In this document: piece after piece, positions 27,082 to 35,964 of the stretch
Numbering within the stretch: the stretch's first letter is position 1
Layout: the number at the start of each line of letters is the position of its first letter
Origin: Pleurocapsa minor HA4230-MV1
GTDB lineage: Bacteria > Cyanobacteriota > Cyanobacteriia > Cyanobacteriales > Xenococcaceae
Assembly (NCBI GenBank): GCA_019359095.1
Contig: JAHHHZ010000017.1
Coordinates: 333,211 to 397,210, forward strand
Direction: 5' to 3'
Length of the DNA stretch: 64,000 nt
Translations under genes and position numbers: made by a program
Notes under the pieces: model-generated
The model's input: only the letters and a program-made list of their open reading frames with translations
The model's database searches: none
What the model was told of the DNA's origin: nothing

Positions 27082-27939
27082 ATGAAGAAAAAGCGCAGTA
27101 GTTGGATTTATTTAGTTTTAGGCATGATGTTATTTTCTTTAATAACTGCTTCTGCCCTGCCGATATTAGGCAGTGTCCTTGAAGGACAACAATTTGCCAC
27201 AAATCCCAATCAAGAGGTAATCACCCTTTCACAGCAAGAACTAGCACTCATAGAAGCAGAAGCTTCTGGTTATCAAAAAGTTCTAGAACGTGAACCAAAC
27301 AACGACACGGCTTTAAATGGTCTATTAAAAATTAGATTACAACAAAAAGATTTAAACAGCGCGATCGCTCCCTTGGAAACATTAGCAAAACTTCATCCTG
27401 AACAGACTGAATATAGTACTTTACTGGCTCAAGCCAAGTCACAAATTGAAGATTATGAAGGAGCAGCCGCAGTATATAACGAAGTATTAGCTGAACATCC
27501 TGGAGATATTTATGCTCTTGGTGGTATTACCAATCTCTATTTAACTCAATCATTACCAGAGAGAGCGATCGCCTTATTAAAAAAAACAATTAAGTTAGCC
27601 GATAATGCTGATAGCCCCCAGGCAGGTTCAATTAATCGAGAAGCCGTAGAATTATTACTAGGGGAACTATACACCAATCAGAAACGATATGGAGAAGCGA
27701 TCGCCCTCTACGATCGATTAGCCCAGTTAGATCAGACTGATTTTCGTCCTATTTTGGCTAAAGCTTTGGTATTGGAGAAAAAAGGCGACTTGAGCGCAGC
27801 CCAGCCAGTGTTACAAAAAGCCTATATAGCTGCTCCCGAACAGTATAAAGATCAGATTGGGCAGGAAATGGAGCGAATAGTCAAGGAAATTAAAGTATCT
27901 AAAGCAGATAATCAGAAATCAGCATTATCCGTTGAATAA
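27082..27939 (+). CDS. Tetratricopeptide repeat protein with N-terminal anchor
   Basis: A 285-residue protein with a positive N-terminus (MKKKRSS) and a membrane segment (about 7-28), then about four to five TPR-like helical repeats (for example LEREPNNDTALNGLLKIRLQ, LHPEQTEYSTLLAQAK, EHPGDIYALGGITNLY). It probably sits at the thylakoid or plasma membrane and binds partners. Its role is unknown. A likely intrinsic terminator follows at 27951-27984. Confidence 0.85.
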   Translation: MKKKRSSWIYLVLGMMLFSLITASALPILGSVLEGQQFATNPNQEVITLSQQELALIEAEASGYQKVLEREPNNDTALNGLLKIRLQQKDLNSAIAPLETLAKLHPEQTEYSTLLAQAKSQIEDYEGAAAVYNEVLAEHPGDIYALGGITNLYLTQSLPERAIALLKKTIKLADNADSPQAGSINREAVELLLGELYTNQKRYGEAIALYDRLAQLDQTDFRPILAKALVLEKKGDLSAAQPVLQKAYIAAPEQYKDQIGQEMERIVKEIKVSKADNQKSALSVE

Positions 27940-27950
27940 ACTCCAAGAGC

Positions 27951-27984
27951 AACCAAAAAATCCTTTTTTCGGTTATTTTTTTTT
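27951..27984 (+). terminator. Likely intrinsic terminator after the TPR gene
   Basis: AACCAAAAAA and TTTTTTCGGTT pair with one bulged base around a TCC loop, followed by ATTTTTTTTTC. This is the shape of a rho-independent terminator. Confidence 0.65.
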
Positions 27985-28067
27985 CAATCTTTACAGATTA
28001 ATAACTGAGTAACATCAGTAACCTAATATAGTTAAAGACGATAATGTTATTTATTTAAGATCGGTTT

Positions 28068-28706
28068 GTGGAAGGGAAAAGAGAGTCATTTGCTAATTGG
28101 GCATCTTATCATCTATTGAAATGGTCAATAGTTAGCCCTGCTCTACATACTTATTGGCGGTTAAATATTTATGGGGCAGAAAATGTCCCTCAATCTGGTG
28201 GCTTAATTGCCGTAAGTAATCATGCTAGCTATTTCGATCCACCTATCTTATCTAATTGTGTGGGTCGTCCTGTAGCTTTTATGGCCAAAGAAGAGTTGTT
28301 CAAAATCCCCGTGTTCAAGCAGGGAATTCAGCTTTATGGGGCATATCCTGTAAAACGTCAAATGGGCGATCGCGCAGCTCTACGTGCAGCTACCACAGCT
28401 ATAGAATCAGGCTGGATCGCAGCGATATTTTTACAGGGAACTCGTTCTCCCGATGCCAAAATTACCGACCCCAAACTTGGTGCAGCTTGGATTGCAGCCA
28501 AGACTAAAGTACCCTTATTACCCGTGAGTCTTTGGGGAACAGAAAAGATTTTAATTAAAGGTTCAGCCTTGCCCAAACCAGTGCCGATTACAGTTCGGAT
28601 TGGCGAGGTGATTCCACCTCCTGCCTCGACTAATAAAGCAGATCTACAAGCTGTTACTGAGCAGTGTGCTGCTGTGATTAATGCTCTCCATGATTTAGGA
28701 CGATAA
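28068..28706 (+). CDS. plsC: 1-acyl-sn-glycerol-3-phosphate acyltransferase
   Basis: A 212-residue acyltransferase that adds the second acyl chain in phosphatidic acid synthesis at the membrane. The catalytic NHASYFD (H-x4-D) motif lies near residue 50, the LFKIPVFKQ block is the second motif, and FLQGTRS near residue 124 fills the place of the usual FPEGTRS. LLPVSLWGTEK is the fourth motif. The start is GTG at 28068. It is followed by the cpcT gene 38 bp downstream. It is nearer in size and motif to standard PlsC than the gene at 15451. Confidence 0.9.
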   Translation: MEGKRESFANWASYHLLKWSIVSPALHTYWRLNIYGAENVPQSGGLIAVSNHASYFDPPILSNCVGRPVAFMAKEELFKIPVFKQGIQLYGAYPVKRQMGDRAALRAATTAIESGWIAAIFLQGTRSPDAKITDPKLGAAWIAAKTKVPLLPVSLWGTEKILIKGSALPKPVPITVRIGEVIPPPASTNKADLQAVTEQCAAVINALHDLGR

Positions 28707-28744
28707 GCTGTCAAAAATACATATTTATCTAAAAATCAGCTAAG

Positions 28745-29335
28745 ATGACTCATTCTCAAGATATAACCACCCTCGCCCGTTGGATGGCATCAGACTTTAG
28801 TAACCAGGCTCAAGCCTATGCTAATCCACCCTTTTTTGCTCACATTCGTGTCTGTATGCGTCCTTTACCCAATGACTTACTGGACGGCACTAGTTTGTTT
28901 CTAGAACAGGCATATGATTTTATGCTGAATCAACCTTATCGTTTGCGGGTCATTCGCTTGAGCTTAGTAGGCGATCGCCTTGAGCTAGAAAATTTTAAGG
29001 TCAAGGAGCAAGAAAAGTTTTACGGCGCATCCCGCAACCCAGAATTATTAAGTACTCTCACTGCCGATCTAATTGAGAAGATGGACGGGTGCGACATGGA
29101 CGTGACTTGGACAGGTAGTTGTTTTCAAGGGCAAATTAAGCCTGGAAAAGCCTGTATTGTAGAGCGTAAAGGTAAGGTAACTTATCTCGATAATAGTTTT
29201 GAACTTACCGATAAACAGCTAATTAGCTACGATCGCGGACGAGATCCTGAAACAGATGAGCTTGTTTGGGGTTCGATCGCAGGGCCATTTGAGTTTTCCC
29301 CTGTTCAAAGTTTTGCCGATGAGGTAGTTAGATGA
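28745..29335 (+). CDS. cpcT: CpcT-type phycobiliprotein lyase
   Basis: A 196-residue chromophore lyase of the CpcT/CpeT family, which attaches phycocyanobilin to a cysteine of the phycocyanin beta subunit (Cys-153). The LARWMASDFSNQAQAYANPPFFAHIRV start and the later PYRLRVIRLSL and VTWTGSCFQGQIKPGKAC blocks are family features. This gene shows the host has phycobilisomes. The stop codon overlaps the left end of a MITE-like repeat (29331-29477). Confidence 0.92.
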   Translation: MTHSQDITTLARWMASDFSNQAQAYANPPFFAHIRVCMRPLPNDLLDGTSLFLEQAYDFMLNQPYRLRVIRLSLVGDRLELENFKVKEQEKFYGASRNPELLSTLTADLIEKMDGCDMDVTWTGSCFQGQIKPGKACIVERKGKVTYLDNSFELTDKQLISYDRGRDPETDELVWGSIAGPFEFSPVQSFADEVVR

Positions 29336-29477
29336 AGTCCGTTTAGACAATTTTAATTAAAACTCGCGCCCTAAAGGACTAGCTTCGCGTCGCAAAGACG
29401 CAAAGGCGCAAAGGCGTTTATCCCGCTTACTTTGGGGCAAAGATTTTATAAGAAGTAATCAAGCGGACTTGATATTA
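29331..29477. repeat. MITE-like element, copy 2 (short filled form)
   Basis: It starts at the cpcT stop with GATGAAGTCCGTTTA and ends in CGGACTTGATATTA, imperfect inverted repeats. AAAACTCGCG and CAAAGACG flank a 24 bp insert of CCTAAAGGA/CTTCGCGTCG type. The rest resembles copies at 25576 and 53918. Confidence 0.7.
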
Positions 29478-29566
29478 CACCTTAAAATCAGAACGCGATT
29501 TAAATGCTGTCTGGCGACTTTTAGACTGGTAAACTATTTTTAACTTGTAACCAATAGAAAAATATC

Positions 29567-30433
29567 TTGCCTGAACTTCCAGAAGTAGAAACAGTCCGAC
29601 GCGGATTAAACAATTTAACTCTCCAGCAGAAAATTCTAGGAGGAGAAGTTTTATTACCCAGGACTTTAGCTTATCCGCCTGAAATCGAACAATTTTGGCA
29701 AGGAATTACGGGAGTGGCGATCGCCCAGTGGCATAGAAGAGGTAAATATCTTTTGGCTCAATTAGAAAGCGATCCGAAGACTCAGTCTAAGCCTGATCGC
29801 CCCGCAGGTTGGTTAGGGGTACATCTACGCATGACGGGACAGCTTCTATGGCTACCGCAGGATGCTCCTCTCCAAAAACATACTCGTATTCGTTTGTTCT
29901 TCCCCGATCGCCAAGAGTTACGCTTTGTTGATACTCGCACCTTTGGCAAGGTTTGGTATTGTCCCCCTGAAACTGAACTTGAGTCTGTGATTACAGGCCT
30001 ACAAAAATTAGGCCCTGAACCCTTTGCCGATGATTTCTCAGTCAAGTATTTTACCGAAAAGCTCCATAATTGTCGTCGTCAGATCAAAACTCTGCTGTTA
30101 GATCAAGCGATCGTGGCGGGAATAGGCAATATCTACGCCGATGAAGCTCTATTTCAAAGTGGAATTTTACCCCATACAGTAGCTGCCGAGCTAAAACCAA
30201 AGCAAATCAAAAAACTTCACCAAGCAATTATAGATGTTTTGCAAACTTCGATTGACAAAGGCGGAACAACTTTTAGTGACTTTCTCGATCTCCTAGGGGT
30301 TAGCGGTAATTATGGTGATGCTGCTCTAGTTTATGGCAGAAAAAATCAACCGTGCAAAGTTTGTGATACTCCCATTGAGAAAATTAAGCTGGGTGGGCGA
30401 TCTTCACATTTTTGTCCTCAGTGTCAAGAGTAA
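29567..30433 (+). CDS. mutM: Formamidopyrimidine-DNA glycosylase
   Basis: DNA repair glycosylase/lyase of 288 residues that removes 8-oxoguanine and formamidopyrimidines. The N-terminal PELPEVETVRRGL carries the catalytic Pro2 and Glu3. The H2TH region and GGRSSHFCPQCQ zinc finger (with CKVCDTP) are complete. It starts with TTG at 29567; no ATG could be used because Pro2 must follow the start. Oxidative damage is a constant risk in photosynthetic cells. Confidence 0.95.
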   Translation: MPELPEVETVRRGLNNLTLQQKILGGEVLLPRTLAYPPEIEQFWQGITGVAIAQWHRRGKYLLAQLESDPKTQSKPDRPAGWLGVHLRMTGQLLWLPQDAPLQKHTRIRLFFPDRQELRFVDTRTFGKVWYCPPETELESVITGLQKLGPEPFADDFSVKYFTEKLHNCRRQIKTLLLDQAIVAGIGNIYADEALFQSGILPHTVAAELKPKQIKKLHQAIIDVLQTSIDKGGTTFSDFLDLLGVSGNYGDAALVYGRKNQPCKVCDTPIEKIKLGGRSSHFCPQCQE

Positions 30434-30515
30434 GATTAGTTTTAATACTATTTCTCAAAAGTAATAAGGTAGTAGCACATCCACTTTAACTTGTTGGGTA
30501 AAATAATCAAAATCC

Positions 30516-30595
30516 GTAGGGCGAGGCACACCCCACTCTACTTAAATGAACCCAATGTTTTAGCCTAGACGCGCTACTACCAAGTCTCTTATTAC
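30516..30595. repeat. Dispersed repeat B, copy 1
   Basis: GTAGGGCGAGGCACACCCCA is followed by a segment ending CGCTACTACCAAGTCTCTTA. Near-identical copies lie at 40906-40980 and, with the second half inverted, at 45595-45685. A TTCCTATTTCC/TTCCTACTTCC tract follows at 30596-30624. Confidence 0.75.
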
Positions 30596-30623
30596 TTCCT
30601 ATTTCCTATTTCCTACTTCCTAC

Positions 30624-31109
30624 TTATGTATTTTCTCTTCTTTCTATTTGGATATTAAAACCCTCTTCTTCGGTAGGAGGTTGAAAATAACTATTTACTT
30701 GATGAAACACTTTTTCGGTATCAAAATTAGCGGAATTTGGGTTAATTTTTCGCCGTTGTTCGATCTGTTTTAGACAAAGTTCATCACTTGCTTCAAGGTA
30801 ATATAATTTATGTGGTATTTTATCCTCGGAAAATATTTCTTTGAACCAAGCTCGTTGATTAGGCGTATTACCTGGAAAATCCATAACTACGGAAATATCA
30901 GAATTTAAGAGATTTTGAACGTGTTTCTTTAGTAAAGGCTTGAGACGCGATGAATATTTTAGATAATCAGCAAATACTTTAATTTCTTCAGGATAAACAG
31001 CTGCCAACCATTCATCTTCAGAAAGTAGTATGGCATCATATTCATTCGCTAGTTTGCTCGCTTGGGTCGATTTACCAGACCTCATCTTCCCACAAAAAAA
31101 TATTAGGGC
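30624..31109 (-). pseudogene. P-loop kinase-like gene, 5' end removed by an insertion
   Basis: The minus frame gives an AAA/kinase-type protein of about 155 residues. Reading upstream of the ATG at 31085, the codons L-I-F-F-C-G-K precede MRSGKST, completing a Walker A motif GKMRSGKS. An in-frame TGA lies just before these codons, within the adjacent insertion element. The native start codon is therefore missing and the protein would begin inside its P-loop. Later features are VVMDFPGNTPNQRAWFKEIF and a LYYLEASDELCLKQIEQR block, both typical of cyanobacterial zeta-toxin/kinase-like proteins. Confidence 0.65.
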
Positions 31110-31471
31110 GTGTCATCAATTAGAAAAATGCGCTCGCTTCGGAAGAGATAGAATAATCCACAGAAGAGCTAAAAGAAAGAGTAAATTGTGACCAAACGTT
31201 ATGCTTTGAGAGATGATCAGTGGTCAAGAATTAAGAATCTACTTCCAGGAAGAGAAGGAACGGTGGGAGTGACAGCCAAGGACAATAGATTGTTTATAGA
31301 AGCAGTACTATATCGTTACAGAGCAGGTATTCCGTGGAGAGATTTACCGTCGAGATTTGGTGATTTTAGAGTGGTGCATACGAGACATAGCCGATGGAGT
31401 AAAAAAGGAATTTGGGAAATGGTATTTCAACCTTGCTTCTTCTGTCGTTTGGCTTAATTGATGACACGCCC
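31106..31471. mobile_element. Internally deleted IS5-type element
   Basis: Perfect 17 bp inverted repeats, GGGCGTGTCATCAATTA at 31106-31122 and its complement at 31455-31471, flanked by TA on both sides. The ORF 31188-31457 (plus strand) encodes the N-terminal IS5/DUF4096 domain (KRYALRDDQWSRIKNLLPGR ... YRAGIPWRDLP) then stops. The DDE catalytic part is missing, so the 366 bp element cannot move by itself but keeps both ends. Confidence 0.85.
31188..31457 (+). pseudogene. IS5-family transposase, N-terminal fragment
   Basis: An 89-residue ORF. The DQWSRIKNLLPGREG and FIEAVLYRYRAGIPWRDLPS segments are the DUF4096 domain of IS5-family transposases. The frame then runs WEMVFQPCFFCRLA into the right terminal repeat. 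A full-length relative would have more than 250 residues with a DDE domain. A deletion has joined the front of the gene to the element end. Confidence 0.85.
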
Positions 31472-31473
31472 TA

Positions 31474-31507
31474 ATTAGTAATTAGTAATCAGTAATTAGT
31501 AATTAAT
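31474..31507. repeat. Short tandem heptamer repeat
   Basis: AATTAGTAATCAGTAATTAG-type heptamers run from the right edge of the IS5-type element to the 3' end of the TIGR02588 gene. Confidence 0.6.
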
Positions 31508-31508
31508 A

Positions 31509-31895
31509 TTATGGTTCTTGATAACTGGCTACTCTAACGCTCAATTTTCCTGCTTGGGGATCTTGGTCAAAAATAAATTCTCCAGACACAGTTTCTTGAC
31601 GAGACAAGAAATCGATTTCTTGGTGACCAACTTGGGTTGCTTCTGGAGTAACCAGTTCACCGACAACTTCAACCGAATTAGCAGTTTTTCCCCCAAAGTT
31701 GGTGAGGGTAAACGGGACGTAATATTGCTGATTAACCTGTCTTACTTTAGCAGTAGATACAGATAAAATTGGCGGATTTGTATCTCCCGTGATCCAGGTA
31801 TAGCAAATCAAGGCAACAATGATACTTAACAAGAACAATGAAATACTCAAGCTGACTTTTTCAGCTAGCGATCGCTTGGGAGAATTTTTGGACAT
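31509..31895 (-). CDS. TIGR02588 family protein
   Basis: A 128-residue protein. It has a short basic N-terminus, one membrane segment (about 15-37, LSISLFLLSIIVALICYTW), then a beta-rich part with VPFTLTNFGGKTANSVEVVGEL and VSGEFIFDQDPQAGKLSVRV. This matches TIGR02588, usually encoded next to a TIGR02587 protein. The ATG at 31895 was chosen over the longer frame start at 32045, because the longer form runs into the TIGR02587 gene. Its function is unknown. The outer part probably faces the periplasm. Confidence 0.8.
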   Translation of the reverse strand: MSKNSPKRSLAEKVSLSISLFLLSIIVALICYTWITGDTNPPILSVSTAKVRQVNQQYYVPFTLTNFGGKTANSVEVVGELVTPEATQVGHQEIDFLSRQETVSGEFIFDQDPQAGKLSVRVASYQEP

Positions 31896-31963
31896 AGGAA
31901 AACTAGAAGGAATAAATAAAATTTGTCCTAGGAAACTAACTGCAAGATTCAAAACTTTAAACT

Positions 31964-32863
31964 TTAAACTGCCAAACGTCCCGCAGCGCCACCAATACAG
32001 GCAGGTAAGCCTAATACTATGCCATGACGTAGCCACATGAACCACGGATCGCTAAAAGTTAGTTTGTGAAAAAACCACATGATTAGTATTCCTGTTAGTA
32101 AAGATATTAAATAAGATATAATCGTCTCGCTCTTGGGACTCTGAAATATTCCCGATTGTTTTCGACGATTTTGATAGTTGGTAATTTTTGAGGCAAAGAC
32201 AATGCCATAAGAGATTAATAACGAAGCCAGCATCATAATCAGTAGCCAACCAGAAGACGCAGAGGCTGCTAGCATATCTATCTCATCAGTTGGTGCAATG
32301 CTAAAAGACACAAACAAAGCGCCGATCATTGCAGCAAATAGATCTGCCACAGTATCTTTCCAGACTATAGCTTGCTGCTTGTTAGATTGAACAGACTGAT
32401 TATTGTTATCGGAATCTGTTTCTGCACCTCTAGTTAAAAGCGATCGCGAAAATGCCACCCCAACGGAAAAAGGAATACCCTCAAAAACAATTTTACCTAA
32501 TGCTTCGCTTAAAGATGTTTGTCCATTAATTTCTTGCAAAACAATTAACATCAAGGCTGCACAGGTTATACCAATCGCTAGGGTTTCAATGGTTTCGGCG
32601 ATATTCTCTAAGATAGTTAGGTTTTTTTGTGGTCGAAAACCTTCAATCTGATTGAGCATTAGCACAATCGTAAACGTTACGGCTAGACTGCTTAAGAGCA
32701 TTGGCGGTTCGATCTCAGAGCCGATAAACCAGACTTCCATCGTGTAAAGCAAGGGAATGCCAAATAAAAATCCTCCCGAAGCGCCACTGATGATTTCTTG
32801 GATTTCTTCTTGCCAGCTATTGTTAGATCTTTTATTTCCTGCTGGCTGCTGTCGATTACTCAA
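31964..32863 (-). CDS. TIGR02587 family membrane protein
   Basis: A 299-residue membrane protein with about seven to eight hydrophobic segments. The SGASGGFLFGIPLLYTMEVW and LNQIEGFRP blocks are hallmarks of TIGR02587. A polar linker lies at about 148-165 (TDSDNNNQSVQSNK). Its gene precedes the TIGR02588 gene by 68 bp, so the two are probably one operon and may form a two-part membrane complex. I know of no tested function. Confidence 0.85.
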   Translation of the reverse strand: MSNRQQPAGNKRSNNSWQEEIQEIISGASGGFLFGIPLLYTMEVWFIGSEIEPPMLLSSLAVTFTIVLMLNQIEGFRPQKNLTILENIAETIETLAIGITCAALMLIVLQEINGQTSLSEALGKIVFEGIPFSVGVAFSRSLLTRGAETDSDNNNQSVQSNKQQAIVWKDTVADLFAAMIGALFVSFSIAPTDEIDMLAASASSGWLLIMMLASLLISYGIVFASKITNYQNRRKQSGIFQSPKSETIISYLISLLTGILIMWFFHKLTFSDPWFMWLRHGIVLGLPACIGGAAGRLAV

Positions 32864-33136
32864 TATTTTATCCTGTCTTTAATATGTGTTGTCGATCATA
32901 GTACTTAATCCAGTATTGCTTAAACTTAGGCAAACAATATTGTTGATCGTCGATCAAAGTAACCTACCAAACAAAACAAAACCAAGCAAATGATGTGAAT
33001 ACTTCTTTACAACAGCAACGCCAAAATTGGACTACGTAATTGCATCTATTCCTTAAGAGATATATCTTTATTGCGATGTAAGAGTTTGAATTTATTGTTT
33101 AGTATACATATGTTGTGTGTCAATCGACTTGTATCT

Positions 33137-33559
33137 ATGAGTAACTTTATTTTGGTGGTTGAGGATAATGATGACCTTCAAATCTTGTTCAGGCTAGTTT
33201 TAGAGTCTGAGGGATATGAAGTGGCAATAGCGGATAATGGAAAGGATGCTCTTAGGCTTCTTGAAGAGACGCAACCTCAATTAGTAATTATGGACATCAT
33301 GATGCCTGGAGTTAGCGGTATTGAAGTTTCTCGTAGCATCAAACAACAGCCAAGTTATGAGACTTTACCAATTTTGCTCGTATCTGCTGTAGATCGCCTC
33401 AAAGAACAGCAACTTAACTATAGCCAAGCTAATGGAGTTCTTTACAAGCCTTTTGATCTTGACAATCTGCTTGACAGAATCGCCCAGCTAACTGGCGATC
33501 GCCAATTTCGGCTAAATTTTTGGGAAACTTCATCTTTTAATTGCTGTTTGCAAAGCTAA
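33137..33559 (+). CDS. Single-domain response regulator
   Basis: A 140-residue receiver protein. E9/D10 give the acidic pocket, D53 in IMDIMMPG is the phosphorylation site and K104 in LYKPFD the switch lysine. There is no output domain. The ATG at 33137 begins MSNFILVVED and is preferred over 33071, whose extra codons do not belong to the fold. It is convergent with another receiver gene with a 4 bp gap. No kinase gene is adjacent. Confidence 0.88.
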   Translation: MSNFILVVEDNDDLQILFRLVLESEGYEVAIADNGKDALRLLEETQPQLVIMDIMMPGVSGIEVSRSIKQQPSYETLPILLVSAVDRLKEQQLNYSQANGVLYKPFDLDNLLDRIAQLTGDRQFRLNFWETSSFNCCLQS

Positions 33560-33563
33560 TTAT

Positions 33564-33977
33564 TTAAGCTGTATTGGAAATATGAGAATAGACAATTTGC
33601 TCTAATTCTTCCAATAGGTATGGCTTAAGTAAGCAGCCATCAAAGCCAGCATTCTTAATCATTTCTTGCTCCCTGTCTCCAGCTAGAGCGGTAACTGCAA
33701 TTACAGGAATAGATTTTGTTAGCCAATCGAGCCGTAAGATTTTTAATAGCTCTAGACCACTAATTTCAGGCATTCTAACATCTAGCAGAATTAAATCTGG
33801 CTGTCGCTGCTGTGCCAGTGATAAAGCCGTTAAGGCGTTTTCAGCAATTAAACAATGATAATTAAATAAGCTCAGAGCCGTATAAATATAAGTCAAATTA
33901 TCTTTATCGTCTTCTACGACGAGGATAGTTGCTTTAAATGAGTTTTCTTGAGAAATTGGCGTTAGTGTAGTATACAT
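33564..33977 (-). CDS. Single-domain response regulator
   Basis: A 137-residue receiver protein. It has E22/D23/D24 in VVEDDKDN, D66 in LLDVRMPEISG as phosphorylation site and K118 in LLKPY. The N-terminal 15 residues are extra. As with its convergent neighbour there is no output domain. The two proteins share the same fold but are clearly distinct in sequence, so they are not a recent duplication. Confidence 0.88.
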   Translation of the reverse strand: MYTTLTPISQENSFKATILVVEDDKDNLTYIYTALSLFNYHCLIAENALTALSLAQQRQPDLILLDVRMPEISGLELLKILRLDWLTKSIPVIAVTALAGDREQEMIKNAGFDGCLLKPYLLEELEQIVYSHISNTA

Positions 33978-34208
33978 TGATAATATATATCTCCTAGCTA
34001 CAATAACGCCTCCTCAAAATGAGAAATGAACTCAATTTCCATCTGAGAAGGGGTTTCGTTGATTGATTGTATGTTGCTTATGCCAAGTCGCTCACTTGAG
34101 ATAAACAGCCATATCATTTAGCTTAATTCTATGATCTTAAATCTTATTAAGCAAATTCATCTTTTCTATTCATCAAAGTATAATATCGCAATTAAAAAGT
34201 ATTACCAA

Positions 34209-34589
34209 TTAATTACGCTTAGTTTGACGTATTTGAGGCATTTCATTCAGCAAAGCCAAAATACCAGTAAAATTATGTTCCAAGGTAGTATCAATCGTAA
34301 GATCGATAACTTCAACTCCCAAATTGTGTCTGATTTTAGCAATCACTTCGCTTTTAATGATGCGATCGATACGAATGCGCAGATCGCTGACAAAATTTTG
34401 ATCCTCAGAATTATTTAACAGCCTTTCCAAAGAAGTGACGGAATTTTCCACAACGATCGCAACTTGTTGACCAAATATATGACAACTAATTTTGCCTACC
34501 CGACAGCTTAATTGATCTCGGTATAAAGCTTGGATAGATTGAGAAAGATTACGCTCCATTTCACCACGACTAGGAACATTGTTTGCCAT
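34209..34589 (-). CDS. DUF2294 family protein
   Basis: A 126-residue protein. MERNLSQSIQALYRDQLSCRVGKISCHIFGQQVAIVVENSVTSLERLL is the typical DUF2294 start. The family is common in cyanobacteria and Firmicutes and is sometimes annotated as a Na-translocating decarboxylase subunit-like protein without proof. The start could be codon 1 or the Met at codon 11. It stands alone on the minus strand. Confidence 0.8.
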   Translation of the reverse strand: MANNVPSRGEMERNLSQSIQALYRDQLSCRVGKISCHIFGQQVAIVVENSVTSLERLLNNSEDQNFVSDLRIRIDRIIKSEVIAKIRHNLGVEVIDLTIDTTLEHNFTGILALLNEMPQIRQTKRN

Positions 34590-34986
34590 TTTCGCTTTTA
34601 ATTAATTATTCAAGTTTTGATTAGATGAAATAAAAAATTAATCAAACAGCTTTCATAGTGTCTGATTCCCTAGCGTTTGAAGAGTTAGGGACGGTTGTAT
34701 TGCTTATTCCTATACAATCTTAACTAAATAATAAAGGTTTTAATAATAGGGTCAGATGAGTAATAACCGAATATAACTATTGGCTTTTTGTACAGAACAA
34801 AAAAAGAAAAAAAGAAAAAAGAAAAAAGAGTTGCACTAATAAGCTAGAACAGGTTTTGATTAAAAGTAACTACTGAAGACTAAAAAATTGTCTAGATAAT
34901 ATAAATAAAAGCAAATTAGCGATCGCTGTGACAAAATACAATCGGCGATCGCTAATTAAATAGCAGAATAAAAAAAAGTTAATTAC
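34590..34986. other. Intergenic region with purine tract
   Basis: No gene seen. A run of A with regular G (about 34799-34830, AAAAAAGAAAAAAG-type) is the only structure. Two HIP1-type octamers lie near 34919-34955. Confidence 0.5.
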
Positions 34987-35964
34987 TTAAGCTACAAATT
35001 CTTTCTCAGTTGCAGCTCCTTCAGCTGCTCTAAAGGTAGGTGAGACCACTTCAGAGAAACCAAAGTCATCTGAAGTAATTACATCAGGAGAAACTCCAGT
35101 TAAATTGGCAATCACACCACCAAAGCTAGAAATTGTAGTACCAGTGCCACCAGTAGTACTTGCAGTGATAGTTAGATCGTCAAAAGTTAATCCATTGGTT
35201 AATAAAATCTGATCTGATCCATCTACAAAATCAAAAATTCTATCTTGACCATCACCGATTACAAAAAGATCATCACCCCTTCCGCCATACAGAGAGTCAT
35301 TTCCTGCTTCACCCCCTAGGGTATCATTACCATTTTCACTTCTTAAGACATCATTACCATCTCCACCTCGTAGTAGATCATCGCCTGCACCTCCAGTCAT
35401 AAAATCGTTACCAGCATCCCCTAAGAGATTATCTTTTTGCCCCCCACCTGTAATAGAATCGTTACCAGCCAATCCCTGAATATAGTCTGATTCTCCCGTT
35501 CCTGTTAGTCTTTCTGAGCCATCAGTACCATTGATACCGTTAAAGATGCTGATTGCTAAGTCATACTCTCCAATGCTAAAACCTTCGCCAGAGTTTTCTA
35601 CATTGGGATCGTAATCGAAATTAGCATAACTACTCACGCCAACATAGTAATCACCTGAATTGGCAGCAGTGTATGCCAAGTAAGAATCGAAACTGAAATC
35701 TTCAAAAGGCCCTTGACCATCATCATTGATAGCTTGTTGGCTGCTAGCAGAGTCAAATACTCGTAGTACAGAATCTAAATCAGAGCCATTTTCCCGCGCT
35801 TCAGTATTGAGAGTGACCACATCTCCTTGATCTAGCTGCAATTTGATGAAATCGACATCGGAAGTTGATTCGATCTCACCACTGAGAACTGCGGCATTTC
35901 CAGGAGAGGTTAATCCGCTATCGTTTGCAGTGCTAATAGTATTGTTCGGTTCAATTATAGACAT
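34987..35964 (-). CDS. RTX-type calcium-binding secreted protein with PPC-like domain
   Basis: A 325-residue acidic protein. Residues about 5-140 fit a bacterial pre-peptidase C-terminal (PPC) beta domain, with DSGLTSPGNAAVLSGEIESTSDVDFIKLQL and YYVGVSSYANFDYDP. Residues about 150-235 hold at least eight RTX-like nonapeptides (GGAGDDLLRGGDGNDVL, GGRGDDLF), which bind Ca2+. The C-terminal beta region probably carries a type I secretion signal. No enzyme domain is visible, so it may be an exopolymer or adhesive matrix component. Confidence 0.85.
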   Translation of the reverse strand: MSIIEPNNTISTANDSGLTSPGNAAVLSGEIESTSDVDFIKLQLDQGDVVTLNTEARENGSDLDSVLRVFDSASSQQAINDDGQGPFEDFSFDSYLAYTAANSGDYYVGVSSYANFDYDPNVENSGEGFSIGEYDLAISIFNGINGTDGSERLTGTGESDYIQGLAGNDSITGGGQKDNLLGDAGNDFMTGGAGDDLLRGGDGNDVLRSENGNDTLGGEAGNDSLYGGRGDDLFVIGDGQDRIFDFVDGSDQILLTNGLTFDDLTITASTTGGTGTTISSFGGVIANLTGVSPDVITSDDFGFSEVVSPTFRAAEGAATEKEFVA

